Source: Aplysia californica
Taxonomy: Eukaryota; Mollusca; Gastropoda; Aplysiida; Aplysiidae
Reading direction: 5' to 3'
DNA: 64,000 nt
Assembly (NCBI RefSeq): GCF_000002075.1
Contig: NW_004797465.1
Coordinates: 1,047,567 to 1,111,566, forward strand
Notes under the pieces: generated by a model
What the model was told of the DNA's origin: nothing
Seen by the model: only the letters and a program-made list of their open reading frames with translations
Database searches by the model: none
Made by a program: the position numbers and the translations under genes
In this document: positions 12,401-22,999 of the stretch, piece after piece
Numbering within the stretch: position 1 is the first letter of the stretch
Layout: every line of letters begins with the position of its first letter

Positions 12401-15400
12401 ACTCGCCGGGACTGTCTTTGTGGCCTTGAACTGCTCCTTCGATTATCATCTTTTTCCCTCTGCTCCTTCCTTACAAGACGCTGTGAAATCCTCCTTGAAG
12501 AGCTTTCAGATTCACTGTCACTCTTTGAGTCATCACCCATTTCATAATCTTCATCCTCTTCTTTCGTAGATTTTTTGGCATTCTTCAACCCTGTTTTGTT
12601 AAACAATTTTCTGTTTTTGTCTGGTTTTCCCAACTTTTTATTTCCACCGGGCTTGTTCCTAGGAGCGTGTCCTTGTTTATTTTCAACACCACCTGGTTTA
12701 GAAAGTTTACCTCCCTTCAGGTTTGACTTGAACGGTTTCTGGTTTTTGCGATAGGGTGTGTCCTCCTGTTCAAAAGGCTTCTTTGGTTTTCTCTTCCTTA
12801 TTTCTCGCCGTGGAGTTTCCTCCTGACGAACAGGATGAATATTCGATTTGCCAACCTTCGGTGGGTCGGCATCAGAGGACAAGCTGCTGGTTTTCTTGGT
12901 GATGACTGTCGCTGGTTCCTCTTTTTCCCTACTCACAGCATCTCCTGCTGGGCCGTCCTCCGCCCGCAAAGAATCGAGTTTGCTTCCCTCTCTAGACAGT
13001 TCACTGTCAACATTTTCCTGTCTCAGTGTTGTGCTTTCCCCCTGACCTGAGACGGCCAGTATTTCACTGGCGATCTCTGACAGAACCTTCAGACCACCCT
13101 CATTCTTTCTCATTTCTTGGGTGGGAACGGAAGAACTAGTAGAGAAAGTCCTGCCGGCCTCCAGCCTCGCTGGAGAAAAGTCCCCTTGCTTGTCTTGAAT
13201 AATCGGAATGTGAGATTGAGCTGACGGAGCAATTGGTTCATTGTGAGACCTCTGCTGAGCCTGGGCACCATGTTGTCCCTGTTGAAGCACAGTACTGTGC
13301 TGTCTCTCCCCGCCAGAACAGCTCTCGAAGAGAGATTGAATGAGGCTGTTCTCCTTCTCCATCAGAGTAGGCTGACTGTGCAACTGTCCTACATGAACAT
13401 TCTTTGGCACTGTCTGGGAAACAGTTTCGCTGTGAATTGACGTGGAATGTCTCTCTCCTCTTAGAGGAGCAGACTGTGCAACAGAGTTTACAAACTGTTT
13501 GTCTGATGGTGTATTGTAGTTTTGAGATTGGACACCACTAGATTCAGTTCCCAGAGCTTGAAGTTGCTTTACCTGTGAGGGGTGTGTGCTTCCCCCTGCA
13601 GATTTGGTAGAGAATGAGCTAAATGTTCTTTGTGGCTTTTCTCTCTGACTAGGTAACTCTTGCCGAGTTTCTCGAACCTGCCACACAGAGTTGGCCGTCT
13701 GAATTGACGGAACTGACACTGAGGGTTTTGGTCTAAAGTCCTCTGACAGGGGAGTCACGGGGTTGGAAAGACTTCTAACATGGGGACTAGGGTTGCGCTG
13801 TGGCTGCTCGGGAGGGCGATGGTGAATGACCTGTTTCGCACTGAACTGTTGTGAATGCATGGCAGGCGAGGAAGAGATGGAGGACAACTGTGTGTACTCA
13901 GGAGGAGGGGAGGATGGGGACTGCAGATATTTCACTGGGTCGTAACTTGCAGAGGAAGAAGGGGATCCAAACTGCGAGGGGAAAGATAGAGTAAAACCTG
14001 CACCATCCGAAGACAAAGAGTCTGGCCTACTATGCTGAACCGGGTCCCTGAACTGTTGCGCTGTGGCTTCAGCTCTTGATGTCATTTTCATTTCGTACTG
14101 ACGCTCGCTGCTTGGCAGACGGCACACAGGACCACCGGTGTACTGTTGCGTGGCAGACTGCTGCTGCTGTTGGCTTTTGTACTCCGGGCTTCCAAACAAC
14201 TGCCCATAACTACTGGATCTTTTACCCACTAGATCCTGAGTTGGAAGACTAGCCCCAGATAAGGACCTATGCGGCTCAAAATTCTGCACCTGACTTTGCC
14301 CAACACCAGCTAATCTATCTTGTCTCGAATCCCGTGCACTGGAAAAACCAGTCGTAAAAGGGGAGGTGACAGGAGCACTTGGAGACGGACTCTCACTGGT
14401 GACTTTTGGTGGCAGGACGTGCTGAAAGGAACTTGCGGACTGTGATGAGTTGGCAGCGTACCTGGAGGCAGAGGGAGGTCTCATGAGTGGACTGGTGCTG
14501 GAAACTGAGAGCTGAGGGGTGGAGGCGGGGCGGGGTAGTGGTGTTACCAGCTGCCTGGTACTAGAAGCAGTAGACCGGGAACCGACAAACGTTTGGGTGG
14601 AGGGACTGGCAAAGTGGGGAGGAGTCATGGGCACCAACTGGGGACTAACAGCACATCGTGGGCTAGCAGACTGCCGAGGGCTGGCGGGCTGGCGGGGACT
14701 TCCTCCACCTTGCCGAGGGCTGGCTGGGGAATTGAGCCGTCGCGAGATCTCTGGGTGCTGCTGGTGGAGAGGTGACTGAGAAAGTCGGCCCGCGGGAGTC
14801 GTGGACACAGTCGTCACGCTGCCCGACTGGGGCAACACGAGCTGCTCGCTAGCCGGAGAGGGCATGGGAGAGAACTGTGCTCGACCACCCCAAGACGCAG
14901 ATGTTTGGTCGGGGTCAGTGTCCTTTGGCTGCTGCAACAACTGCTCCGTTATTTTCGGCGTGCTTGCAGCAAAAGATGGGGTCATAGCCGGCGACACGTT
15001 TGAGAAGGTCTGTTGGTAGACACCAACCTGAGGGGACTTTTGGGCCGCCGTGTAAAGGTTGGAAGCATTTGATGATGTGAAGCCTGTACTCCCAACATGA
15101 TGCTTGGTTTGAGGTCCTGCTGTAAACTGCTGACGAACATCCATTGCCTGGGTCTGCACCTCCAGATGCTTTGGTACGTTCATCTCAACCCTCGACACAA
15201 CCACGCCTCTCTGCTCACGGCTCACCCCATGTGAACCTGTGTCTGTGAGTATCTTGTGCAGCTGCTGCTCCTGCATCGGTTCATCAGCTTGTTGATGACG
15301 AGGCAGCTGTTGGTGACTGCCTTGCTGCTGCTTGTCCAATATCTGCTGCTGTTGCTGCTGCGCGTGATGAACAAGCTGAAGCAACAGTTGGTGTTTTTGT

Positions 15401-16764
15401 TGCTTGGGGTCCTGTGGAGGCTGCTGGAGGTTCTGATGGGCTTCGATACTCTTGGCCAACTGCTGGAGCTGGACAGCCTGGAGTTCCGTTGCTGAGAACT
15501 GCTTTTGCTGCTGTGGCCTCGACTTTTCTTGACTAGATTTGGCAGTCGCCATCTGAGACACCCCCTGAAACTTTCCTACTTTCCCAGAAAAGGTGTTGCC
15601 TGCATAATACCCTCCCTCGTTGCTGACAGGAGATTTAGAGAAACTTTGCATTTGGTCATCAACAGTGTTCATATCATCCACCGATACCTCCAGCCTTTTC
15701 AGGGAGGCAAGCTGTACCACTCCCACAGGGATGAAAGCCTCTTCGTCATCATCATCATCATCTTGCATTGCTGAGAGTTCACCCGGTGGAGTCCTCTGAG
15801 GCTGAATAGGATTCTGACCCAACAGCGGCGTCGCAGATTCCCCCAAATTCACATTTCTTCCTTGAGAACCGCTGCCAAGAAACACACCCAGCTGGTTTGG
15901 AGATTGATCCTTCACGGGGGTTCTGACTGCCGAGCTCCTCACAGAAGTCACAGCACTGGATTTTTCCGATGAACCCAGAAGAAAGTTTTTGAGTTGATGT
16001 GAAGTCTCTTCCTGACACTTGAACTGCGAACTGGGCTGTGTATTTGAACTGAACATATGCACAGATATACCAGTGTTACACTCGTCCGTTACCTTTGTAT
16101 CCATCAACTGCCTACCAAGAATAGATGGGGACTTGCGAAGATCAGATTCGACTCCGTGAATAACGTTAGATGCAACACGAATCAAGGTTGATGTAGACTG
16201 TGGCGACTCTCTGTTGACAGACGGCGACTTCGCTCCCCTGCCCGTAGCTGGACTGTGGAGCTCAGCCTGCTCAGATCTCTGTTTGCCCTTGCCATATTCT
16301 CGCAGACTGCCCTTCCCACTACTGATGAAGTTGTTGTTATTGCTCTCCGTTTTCTTCCCCACTGTTTCAACCAGACTAAAAGGCAGACTGGCCACTGTAG
16401 AGACACTTACTTGGGGTCCCACCACTTCCTTGTCATTTTGCTCTTTTCGATTTCTTCCTGCATTCACAACAGAAAACTGTGCAACCGACTCAGTAGCTGA
16501 AAATGAACCAGCCGCTGAAGACCTTGAGATCACAGTCTCCCCTTGCCCGGCATCTAAATCCAAAAAATTCCGACTCTGTTGACCATCTGCCTTCTGAACA
16601 GTGCCAGAAAAACTACCAGGGCCATGATCAACCTGCGACACCAACTTGATCTGATTTCCCAGAGTGGAAATGTAATGCCTCTCAGAGCCGGGGCCTACAG
16701 GACCAACGTTTTGAGCTTTCCCCGCAGAGAAATTTAGAGAGTTCTCTTGGGATTCCTTCTCCAT
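933..16764 (-). CDS. Giant five-exon C2H2 zinc-finger protein (about 3,330 aa)
   Basis: I infer a nuclear DNA-binding regulator from five C2H2 fingers in a very long Ser/Pro/Gln-rich protein. I do not recognise an ortholog. Coding exons on the minus strand are 16764-11094, 9927-9089, 7614-6901, 5534-5279 and 3445-933, totalling 9,993 nt (3,330 codons plus stop). Donors are GTGAGC, GTACGT, GTAAGG and GTAAGA, and every acceptor is a pyrimidine-rich AG. The phases 1, 0, 0, 1 match at each junction, and this is the main support for the model. I chose the start at 16764 because it sits in a strong GCCATGG context. A second in-frame ATG lies 11 codons upstream at 16797 in a poor context. Fingers 1-2 are at about residues 2421-2465 and fingers 3-5 at about 2719-2795. 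The rest is low-complexity, acidic or basic sequence. Introns carry SINEs and a pogo-like MITE. Confidence 0.85.
1094..1346 (-). repeat. In-frame 33-bp coding minisatellite (11-residue repeat)
   Basis: About eight units of the consensus (A/E)M(P/S)SPHHQV(H/Q)Q lie at about residues 3194-3278 of the zinc-finger protein. The three units nearest 1346 are almost identical in DNA and the others have diverged. One unit is shortened. All length changes keep the frame. The repeat lacks stops in several frames, so open frames on the opposite strand here are shadows. Confidence 0.85.
3466..3870 (-). mobile_element. SINE-A copy, interrupted by another repeat
   Basis: The two halves of a SINE-A match at 3466-3562 and 3757-3870 and are separated by about 190 bp. 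The inserted DNA contains a stretch at about 3672-3745 that also occurs at about 55590-55665. The SINE starts about 20 bp upstream of the exon 5 acceptor of the zinc-finger gene. Confidence 0.65.
4065..4275. repeat. Dispersed repeat D (copy 1)
   Basis: Begins with a CCTGCTCTAACAGCCACC-like stretch followed by GACAATCACCTG. The same order of words recurs at about 55966-56175 and 61294-61465. It is probably a decayed MITE, but I see no clear ends or target-site duplication in this copy. Confidence 0.45.
5279..5534 (-). CDS. Zinc-finger gene, coding exon 4 (fingers 1 and 2)
   Basis: The exon opens MFTDEEQKKRCECLVCG after the acceptor TTTTTCAG. Finger 1 is C-x2-C-x11-H-x3-H, one residue shorter than usual between Cys and His. 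Finger 2 is canonical, C-x2-C-x12-H-x4-H (CQDC...HRRTNH). A Ser/Thr/Lys-rich tail follows. The exon ends with one base before GTAAGA, which joins the next exon as a Met codon. Confidence 0.85.
5644..6500. mobile_element. Pogo-like non-autonomous DNA transposon (MITE P1)
   Basis: 857 bp bounded by inverted repeats starting CAGTATAATCCACTT and followed by a near-match of ATCGACGTCC type. TA dinucleotides at 5642-5643 and 6501-6502 are the expected target duplication of Tc1/mariner/pogo elements. There is no transposase frame. It lies in the intron between exons 3 and 4 of the zinc-finger gene. Confidence 0.75.
6525..6645 (-). mobile_element. SINE-A, partial
   Basis: Matches the 3' domain and body of SINE-A (AGTTTTACGGCACTTGCAAC and ATGTTTGATAGGAAAGAAGG) with the middle partly deleted. 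It directly follows the P1 element. Confidence 0.65.
6901..7614 (-). CDS. Zinc-finger gene, coding exon 3
   Basis: 238 codons in phase 0 at both ends. The acceptor TCTAACAG precedes SYNPPVNQMGFSG and the donor GTAAGG follows KERKHLYK. The protein is Asn/Ser/Leu-rich with no known motif. The basic KKNKIVPKERKHLYK end leads straight into the first zinc-finger exon. Confidence 0.78.
7655..7830 (-). mobile_element. SINE-A, diverged
   Basis: Full-length but diverged copy. The GGCAC arm, the AGAGATGTTACC segment, the TTGATAGGAAAGAAGGAGC segment and the CACACCAGAG head are all recognisable. It abuts a SINE-B copy. Confidence 0.65.
7861..8257 (-). mobile_element. SINE-B, near full length
   Basis: About 397 bp. 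On the minus strand it ends in the 3' domain shared with SINE-A (GGCGCTC hairpin, then GTAAAACCTCTAC). Its body is different and includes CAACAGAGAAGTC, CTCTAGCTTCAACAGC and a GGGCGGTGC-type 5' end. It is a close match to 22610-22999 and 40905-41293. Confidence 0.75.
8258..9088. other. Intron 2 of the zinc-finger gene, nothing recognised
   Basis: AT-rich intronic DNA. I see no further exon, inverted repeat or SINE piece. Confidence 0.5.
9089..9927 (-). CDS. Zinc-finger gene, coding exon 2
   Basis: The acceptor follows a TTTTCAG and the split codon rejoins as Asp (g|at), giving DSMVPINGLFVPGG at the start. The exon codes about 280 residues, mostly Ser/Thr/Pro/Gln-rich, with a hydrophobic opening (NRILLPRDFILGPTVGKL) that looks like the only ordered part. 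The donor chosen is GTACGT at 9088. An alternative GT a few bases further in would break the phase with exon 3. Confidence 0.75.
10020..10388 (-). mobile_element. Cluster of three SINE-A pieces
   Basis: A 3' fragment at about 10020-10092, a full copy at about 10100-10288 and a second body piece at about 10289-10388 lie head to tail. In the full copy the hairpin arms CGGCACTT and AAGTGCCG (about 10122-10161) pair perfectly. Confidence 0.75.
10389..11093. other. Intron 1 of the zinc-finger gene, nothing recognised
   Basis: AT-rich sequence between the SINE cluster and the exon 1 donor. No coding or repeat signal seen. Confidence 0.5.
11094..16764 (-). CDS. Zinc-finger gene, coding exon 1 (5.7 kb, no zinc finger)
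   Basis: One uninterrupted exon encodes about 1,890 residues with no domain I recognise. In order I see a Ser-rich N-terminus, an acidic run of six Asp at about residue 340, and a Gln-rich segment with several poly-Gln runs at about 415-505. A Ser-Pro-Arg repeat patch follows near 680-705, then long Ser/Gln/Pro-rich sequence. From about 1320 to 1720 there is a strongly basic Lys/Arg-rich region, interrupted by an acidic Glu/Asp/Ser block near 1402-1425. The composition suggests a disordered scaffold with nuclear localisation signals, which is an inference. The exon ends with one base of a split codon before the donor GTGAGC. Confidence 0.8.
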
Positions 16765-17007
16765 GGCAAAAACATAGAACAATTCACATAAATTCACACA
16801 GCATATTCAATTCTTCAGTTTGCACAAAAAACTTCCTCTAAAGGATTTGCATCAATCCAACATTTTCAGGAAACCAATCATTAGATTGAAACTGTTAGTG
16901 CAGGGGTCCTCTTCAAGAAGACCTATCATTATGCAAAGCGGATTCTACTGAAAAGAACAAACTGGCTGAAATTCTAGAACTGCAGCAAGATTTCTCTCCT
17001 CGGTCAC
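16765..17007 (-). other. Probable 5'UTR of the zinc-finger gene with an upstream splice acceptor
   Basis: On the minus strand CTCTTTTCAG ends at 17008, a good acceptor, so the exon carrying the start codon probably begins at 17007. The first, non-coding exon and the promoter would then lie further right. I could not place them with confidence. Confidence 0.45.
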
Positions 17008-17339
17008 CTGAAAAGAGACCAAAATTAACAGATGAGAAGCATGAACATAAAAATCAAATACGTACGTTTGACGCCCCTTGTGGGACCTTTGAATTTAGTG
17101 TTCATTTCCCAAATAAACAGGCCAAACGGGAAAATTTGTGTTAACTAAATGTGAAGTTTGGTGTGAGACATACAAGTCCCTTGTGAGCAGTACAGGCCAT
17201 CACAGGCATTAACAATGGGAAACAGAATCCACCTTTACCTGTTTCTCTGGCCTTAATCAGTAATGACGACAGAAAAGGGCTCAAAGAAACGAAACATTGC
17301 TAGCAAAGCAAGGAATATATGTGTTTAGTAATACTGCTA

Positions 17340-17343
<4 letters not shown>

Positions 17344-17400
<57 letters not shown>
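17344..17400. repeat. (GA)n microsatellite
   Basis: About 28 uninterrupted GA units. Confidence 0.95.
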
Positions 17401-17406
<6 letters not shown>

Positions 17407-17454
17407 TGTGGGATGGGGAGCAGACACACACAGAGATAAAGAGAATCTTTCAAA

Positions 17455-17625
17455 TTCTTATTTTAGTAGTAAGAGTTTTACAGCATTTGCAAAACAATAA
17501 GGTCATATAAATGCCAAAGATTTTAAAAGGTATTACAAGTCTGTGAGATTTAAAGGATGATAAATGTTTGATAGGAAAGATGGAGCAAACCACACCAGAG
17601 CACACACCAACCACCCACAGATAAA
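17455..17625 (-). mobile_element. SINE-A
   Basis: Carries the whole SINE-A order from AGAGTTTTACAGCATTTGC to CACACCAACCACCCACAG. It abuts the left end of a Pal-MITE relative. Confidence 0.75.
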
Positions 17626-17647
17626 GAGAAAGACCATATTAAAACGC

Positions 17648-18249
17648 TTTTTGTTATTCACCCCAGGTGAGAAATAAAATACGATCGACCTCTCACCCCA
17701 GGTGAGACTTGCCAGCGTTGGCTATTCTCACCAGTTGTGAAATAAGACCAGTTTTTTCTAATTTTTCAATACTCCCTTCTATGATGATTTTTCTATACTC
17801 GCAGTGAGCCACGGCATTTTAAGAACCATTCAAACGGAGAATCAACTTTGTCTTCCATCTCTTTATTCTAAGTTAGCTCTAGATTCTCCTGGATGGCGGG
17901 AACGAAACCGTTTCACCTCCCCATCTAACTTATTTTCATCTGATGAAAAAATTGCCTTAAAAGTGGTTCGACGTGATTTATAAATCTCAGGAGCACACAC
18001 TGCACCTCAAGCATATTATCATTCCGTTTATGATGATGAGCTGGTTGCAGCTGTGTAGTCGAGGAAAATAGATAGCACCTAACGAAGGTCCAATGAGTGC
18101 ATAGGAGACTGTGTCACTGGGGAAAGTGTCATAAACTTTCACCCCGTTGTCAAGTCTAAGAGAGCGTGAGCCCTTAGAAAAGAGAGAGCGAGTTAATAAG
18201 ACATATAGATTTAGATCAATAGATCTACTTCTACGTTGTATTCTTTGTA

Positions 18250-18300
<51 letters not shown>

Positions 18301-18891
18301 CTGCTATTGTAGCTTTCCCCGGTTAATACTAACTGACACTATCTTTTGATTTCTACTAATGCATACTCCTAAAGACCCTGTCATCAATACTATCTCATCA
18401 ATACGATCAATAATATGTGATTGTCAATGTCTAGGCCTAGATCTAGATTTAGTAGATCGTGAGCCTATGCACCCGGTGCCCGGTACTGGTACACTAGATT
18501 TATCCTCTGATCTTATCACTCGTTACCGAAGTGAGACTATTTTTAAATCTAATGTTTTTCTTTTTAAATAATTTAAATCTAGATAAATTATTGAAATACG
18601 TTTATCAATACTTAAGTTTGGTAGATAGATCTATATATTTAGATCGACCTAGATCTAGATTCTAGATTAGAATGGGCCCTAGAGTAGGACTAACTAGGAC
18701 GCTCTCATACTCTGCTCTATCCAACAAGCCCAGGGCCAAGCCATCGGGGCTCAGTCACACGCTCGCTGGGGGCGTGGCCTATTTTATGCGTGCTACGTTT
18801 TTTTAACAAAGGGAAAGAGGCAGCTGCAGCATCTTACCGTAGGGAGTAGTATCTTTGCTACAACTGCGCTATTCTCACCATAGAGGTGGCC
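17648..18891. mobile_element. Pal-MITE relative (copy M6), diverged
   Basis: The left end resembles end B of the Pal-MITEs: ATTCACCCCAGGTGAG, then CCTCTCACCCCAGGTGAGAC, then GGCTATTCTCACC. The right end reads CTATTCTCACC...TAGAGGTGGCC, as in end A. The interior is unlike the others and holds a (CT)n run. No 9-bp duplication is visible, so the left limit is uncertain. Confidence 0.55.
18252..18301. repeat. (CT)n microsatellite
   Basis: About 25 CT units with one interruption, inside the M6 element. Confidence 0.95.
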
Positions 18892-19324
18892 ACCCAAGAA
18901 ACCCCTGCTGTTTATATTAAGACCTCAAAACAGTCAAATAAAGCAATTTTCAATTTCAAGACGGCTTTCCACATCGCAGCCCTACATTTCTCCCTAGAGG
19001 ATGAAAGATCCTAAAAATCAACAAAAATCTGTTTCATTTAGCCAAAGTCCCAGTACTTTCTGACTTCACCGTGAGCTGCATGACAGTCTTTCTAGCATTT
19101 TATTTCATTTTTCTGATTCAGTTGCTATTTGAGTTCAAAGCCTGTCAATAAGGCAAAGAATACAGACAGTCTTTCCATAAAAACATTAAGGCCTACACTT
19201 AAAAACCTAATGTTGTCTTGTTGTCCCAATAAGTCAATTTCAACCGACCAATTTTCAAAAAAGTAAAAAAAGCATCATCATAAAATAATATTTATATAGA
19301 TTATATATATATATAAAAATATAT
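18892..19324. other. Non-coding AT-rich stretch
   Basis: I see no gene or repeat end. An AT-rich (TA)-like patch at about 19297-19325 precedes the duplicated block. Confidence 0.4.
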
Positions 19325-21018
19325 ATTCATTGCTTGTGGAATATATTGCATTTTTTTAAATTGTTTATAATAGCCTAGGGTAGTACTACCTCTTTTAAAA
19401 AGCTGTGGAATAGATTAGCCTTATAGCCAGGAGCATAATAATAAATAATTTGGAATAAAAATAATTTATAAACACAAATATATATAATCTCTATATTATA
19501 TTTGTGAAAGTTCATCACTTTGGCCGCCCAAAACTTCCGAACCATTTAACTTTCGAATTTGACAAAATTAATGTTGGTTCAGAATCATTTAAAGAATGCA
19601 GTTTTATTGAAGAGCCTGAAGTCACTGAAGTTTAATTTTCAGTTAATCATTAGTTTCGTTTAGATCCAATTTGATGAAAGTGCGTCTTTTAAGACGCCAT
19701 TGCAAACAACATAGCTGCCACTCGAGAATCTAAAAAAAGGAGGACATTCACGCAAAGGCGTAGATCTATGTGCCCTTTCCGAAGGCTGGAGTAAAACCAT
19801 GAGATCCAGAGGCAATATACTGGAACATCTATGTTTTTTTAAGGGAAAAGTGTCATATATTTGTTAACCATACTGAATTAAAATGTATTTTAAAAAACAA
19901 AAAACAAACAAAAAATCCCCAAGACAGAAAGTTGACTAACAATAATTTGACCCAGTTTGGTGACTATAAATCCATTGTTTGTTTGCCAGCTAGTGTCTTA
20001 TAAAAAGATTTATTTCACTTTCGACTTGTGCAACGATGTAGAGCAGTACCGGTACTGGATTAAGGAGGCAACACCTTTGCCACTGAGTGACTGTACTACG
20101 AGATTTACATTGCACCAAACGCAAAGTGCAGCACCCGGCTTGTTCAATTTTCTAATGAACTTTTGAAGTCGTACACCGTCTGCTTCTTTCTCAATCCAGC
20201 TCCATTTATTTTTGCATTCTGCATCAAATTCTCTCGAATTTCTGCCGTTTTCAATGACAACTCAGCGCGCCATTGTCCCAATGTACAATCGACACTGTCG
20301 CTCCACAATAAACAATGTGAAACTAACGCTAGACAGGCACAGAACGGAAGCTATGGGCGGACATGCGCAAGGAGTGTTTTCGTCTCACTCCCGGTTCGGT
20401 GTTTTCCACGTGTAAAAAAGTATCGCAATTTGCAACCGAGAGCGGTCCAGCGGAGGAAGGAGGAAAGTAGCAGGAAAAGCTAGATGAAGCGGAGTTTACG
20501 CTATTTAGCGGAAAAGTGGCAGCTATGAAACAAGAGAGGTTTCCGTTCACTAGCCGAGCGCACTGTTCCACAATGACTTGACGATCGATTCATTTGATTT
20601 CATTCATAGAAAGGGGGCCCAGCTAGTAAATAATAATTAGTGTCTCAAAAGTAGACTATAAATTATAAAAAGCAGGCATGACCCCAACTTCCAATAAAAA
20701 TTATCTCAGACCTTTTTACTTTGATGAGAACACTTGCTCAAATTCATAAAAGTAAATATAAAGCAGCTGGCAATCATTTATTTAGTTTTAAGTTTTAGTA
20801 GAGGTCTTACAGCACTCGCAACTGCATAAAAGGTCATATGAGCGCCAAGGGGTGGATGTAAACAGAGAAGTCCTTACAGGGAATCAGACTTACTCTGCTC
20901 ACCTCTCTAGCTTCAACAGCACAAAGTCTGCTTCGACTATCAAGGCACCTCGGAAATAGCGGGTCACAAGAGTGTGACAAACATACAAAAGAAGTAGAGG
21001 AGAATGACAATAGTAAGG
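19325..21018. repeat. Duplicated block, copy 1 (probable assembly artefact)
   Basis: 1,694 bp that recur at 21150-22843 with a constant offset of 1,825 bp and no difference I could find. Predicted small frames are identical too. A CpG-richer segment at about 20230-20570 could be a promoter or first exon, but nothing decides this. The block ends in a SINE-B copy cut by the N gap. Confidence 0.85.
20785..21018 (-). mobile_element. SINE-B, cut by the assembly gap
   Basis: Same sequence as 22610-22843, ending at the N run. Confidence 0.7.
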
Positions 21019-21149
21019 NNNNNNNNNNNNNNNNNNNNNNNNNNNNNNNNNNNNNNNNNNNNNNNNNNNNNNNNNNNNNNNNNNNNNNNNNNNNNNNNNN
21101 NNNNNNNNNNNNNNNNNNNNNNNNNNNNNNNNNNNNNNNNNNNNNNNNN
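21019..21149. other. Assembly gap (131 N)
   Basis: A run of 131 undetermined bases. The sequence after it restarts at the base equivalent to 19325, inside the preceding block. Confidence 0.99.
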
Positions 21150-22843
21150 ATTCATTGCTTGTGGAATATATTGCATTTTTTTAAATTGTTTATAATAGCC
21201 TAGGGTAGTACTACCTCTTTTAAAAAGCTGTGGAATAGATTAGCCTTATAGCCAGGAGCATAATAATAAATAATTTGGAATAAAAATAATTTATAAACAC
21301 AAATATATATAATCTCTATATTATATTTGTGAAAGTTCATCACTTTGGCCGCCCAAAACTTCCGAACCATTTAACTTTCGAATTTGACAAAATTAATGTT
21401 GGTTCAGAATCATTTAAAGAATGCAGTTTTATTGAAGAGCCTGAAGTCACTGAAGTTTAATTTTCAGTTAATCATTAGTTTCGTTTAGATCCAATTTGAT
21501 GAAAGTGCGTCTTTTAAGACGCCATTGCAAACAACATAGCTGCCACTCGAGAATCTAAAAAAAGGAGGACATTCACGCAAAGGCGTAGATCTATGTGCCC
21601 TTTCCGAAGGCTGGAGTAAAACCATGAGATCCAGAGGCAATATACTGGAACATCTATGTTTTTTTAAGGGAAAAGTGTCATATATTTGTTAACCATACTG
21701 AATTAAAATGTATTTTAAAAAACAAAAAACAAACAAAAAATCCCCAAGACAGAAAGTTGACTAACAATAATTTGACCCAGTTTGGTGACTATAAATCCAT
21801 TGTTTGTTTGCCAGCTAGTGTCTTATAAAAAGATTTATTTCACTTTCGACTTGTGCAACGATGTAGAGCAGTACCGGTACTGGATTAAGGAGGCAACACC
21901 TTTGCCACTGAGTGACTGTACTACGAGATTTACATTGCACCAAACGCAAAGTGCAGCACCCGGCTTGTTCAATTTTCTAATGAACTTTTGAAGTCGTACA
22001 CCGTCTGCTTCTTTCTCAATCCAGCTCCATTTATTTTTGCATTCTGCATCAAATTCTCTCGAATTTCTGCCGTTTTCAATGACAACTCAGCGCGCCATTG
22101 TCCCAATGTACAATCGACACTGTCGCTCCACAATAAACAATGTGAAACTAACGCTAGACAGGCACAGAACGGAAGCTATGGGCGGACATGCGCAAGGAGT
22201 GTTTTCGTCTCACTCCCGGTTCGGTGTTTTCCACGTGTAAAAAAGTATCGCAATTTGCAACCGAGAGCGGTCCAGCGGAGGAAGGAGGAAAGTAGCAGGA
22301 AAAGCTAGATGAAGCGGAGTTTACGCTATTTAGCGGAAAAGTGGCAGCTATGAAACAAGAGAGGTTTCCGTTCACTAGCCGAGCGCACTGTTCCACAATG
22401 ACTTGACGATCGATTCATTTGATTTCATTCATAGAAAGGGGGCCCAGCTAGTAAATAATAATTAGTGTCTCAAAAGTAGACTATAAATTATAAAAAGCAG
22501 GCATGACCCCAACTTCCAATAAAAATTATCTCAGACCTTTTTACTTTGATGAGAACACTTGCTCAAATTCATAAAAGTAAATATAAAGCAGCTGGCAATC
22601 ATTTATTTAGTTTTAAGTTTTAGTAGAGGTCTTACAGCACTCGCAACTGCATAAAAGGTCATATGAGCGCCAAGGGGTGGATGTAAACAGAGAAGTCCTT
22701 ACAGGGAATCAGACTTACTCTGCTCACCTCTCTAGCTTCAACAGCACAAAGTCTGCTTCGACTATCAAGGCACCTCGGAAATAGCGGGTCACAAGAGTGT
22801 GACAAACATACAAAAGAAGTAGAGGAGAATGACAATAGTAAGG
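21150..22843. repeat. Duplicated block, copy 2
   Basis: Matches 19325-21018 base for base as far as I compared. It continues past the breakpoint into unique sequence and the rest of a SINE-B. Confidence 0.85.
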
Positions 22844-22999
22844 ATTAGGACAGAAAAAGCACTGTTGTAGTTCAGGCACAGTTATGAGCATGACATTGTC
22901 AGATCAGCCCATTTACAATTCTATTGTGCACTAGAACGAGAAATGTCCCCCCCTTAGGGAATGGTCTAAAGACACTTCAGTTAGTGGAACCGCCCCGGG
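22610..22999 (-). mobile_element. SINE-B, full length
   Basis: About 390 bp with the shared 3' domain at the left and the CCGCCCC-type 5' end at the right. It is the most complete minus-strand copy. Confidence 0.75.

Noticed and set aside
19957-20483. Open frames of 69 and 106 residues, repeated at 21782-22308
   Set aside because: They are repeated only because the whole block is duplicated across the gap. No splice context, codon pattern or protein similarity supports them.
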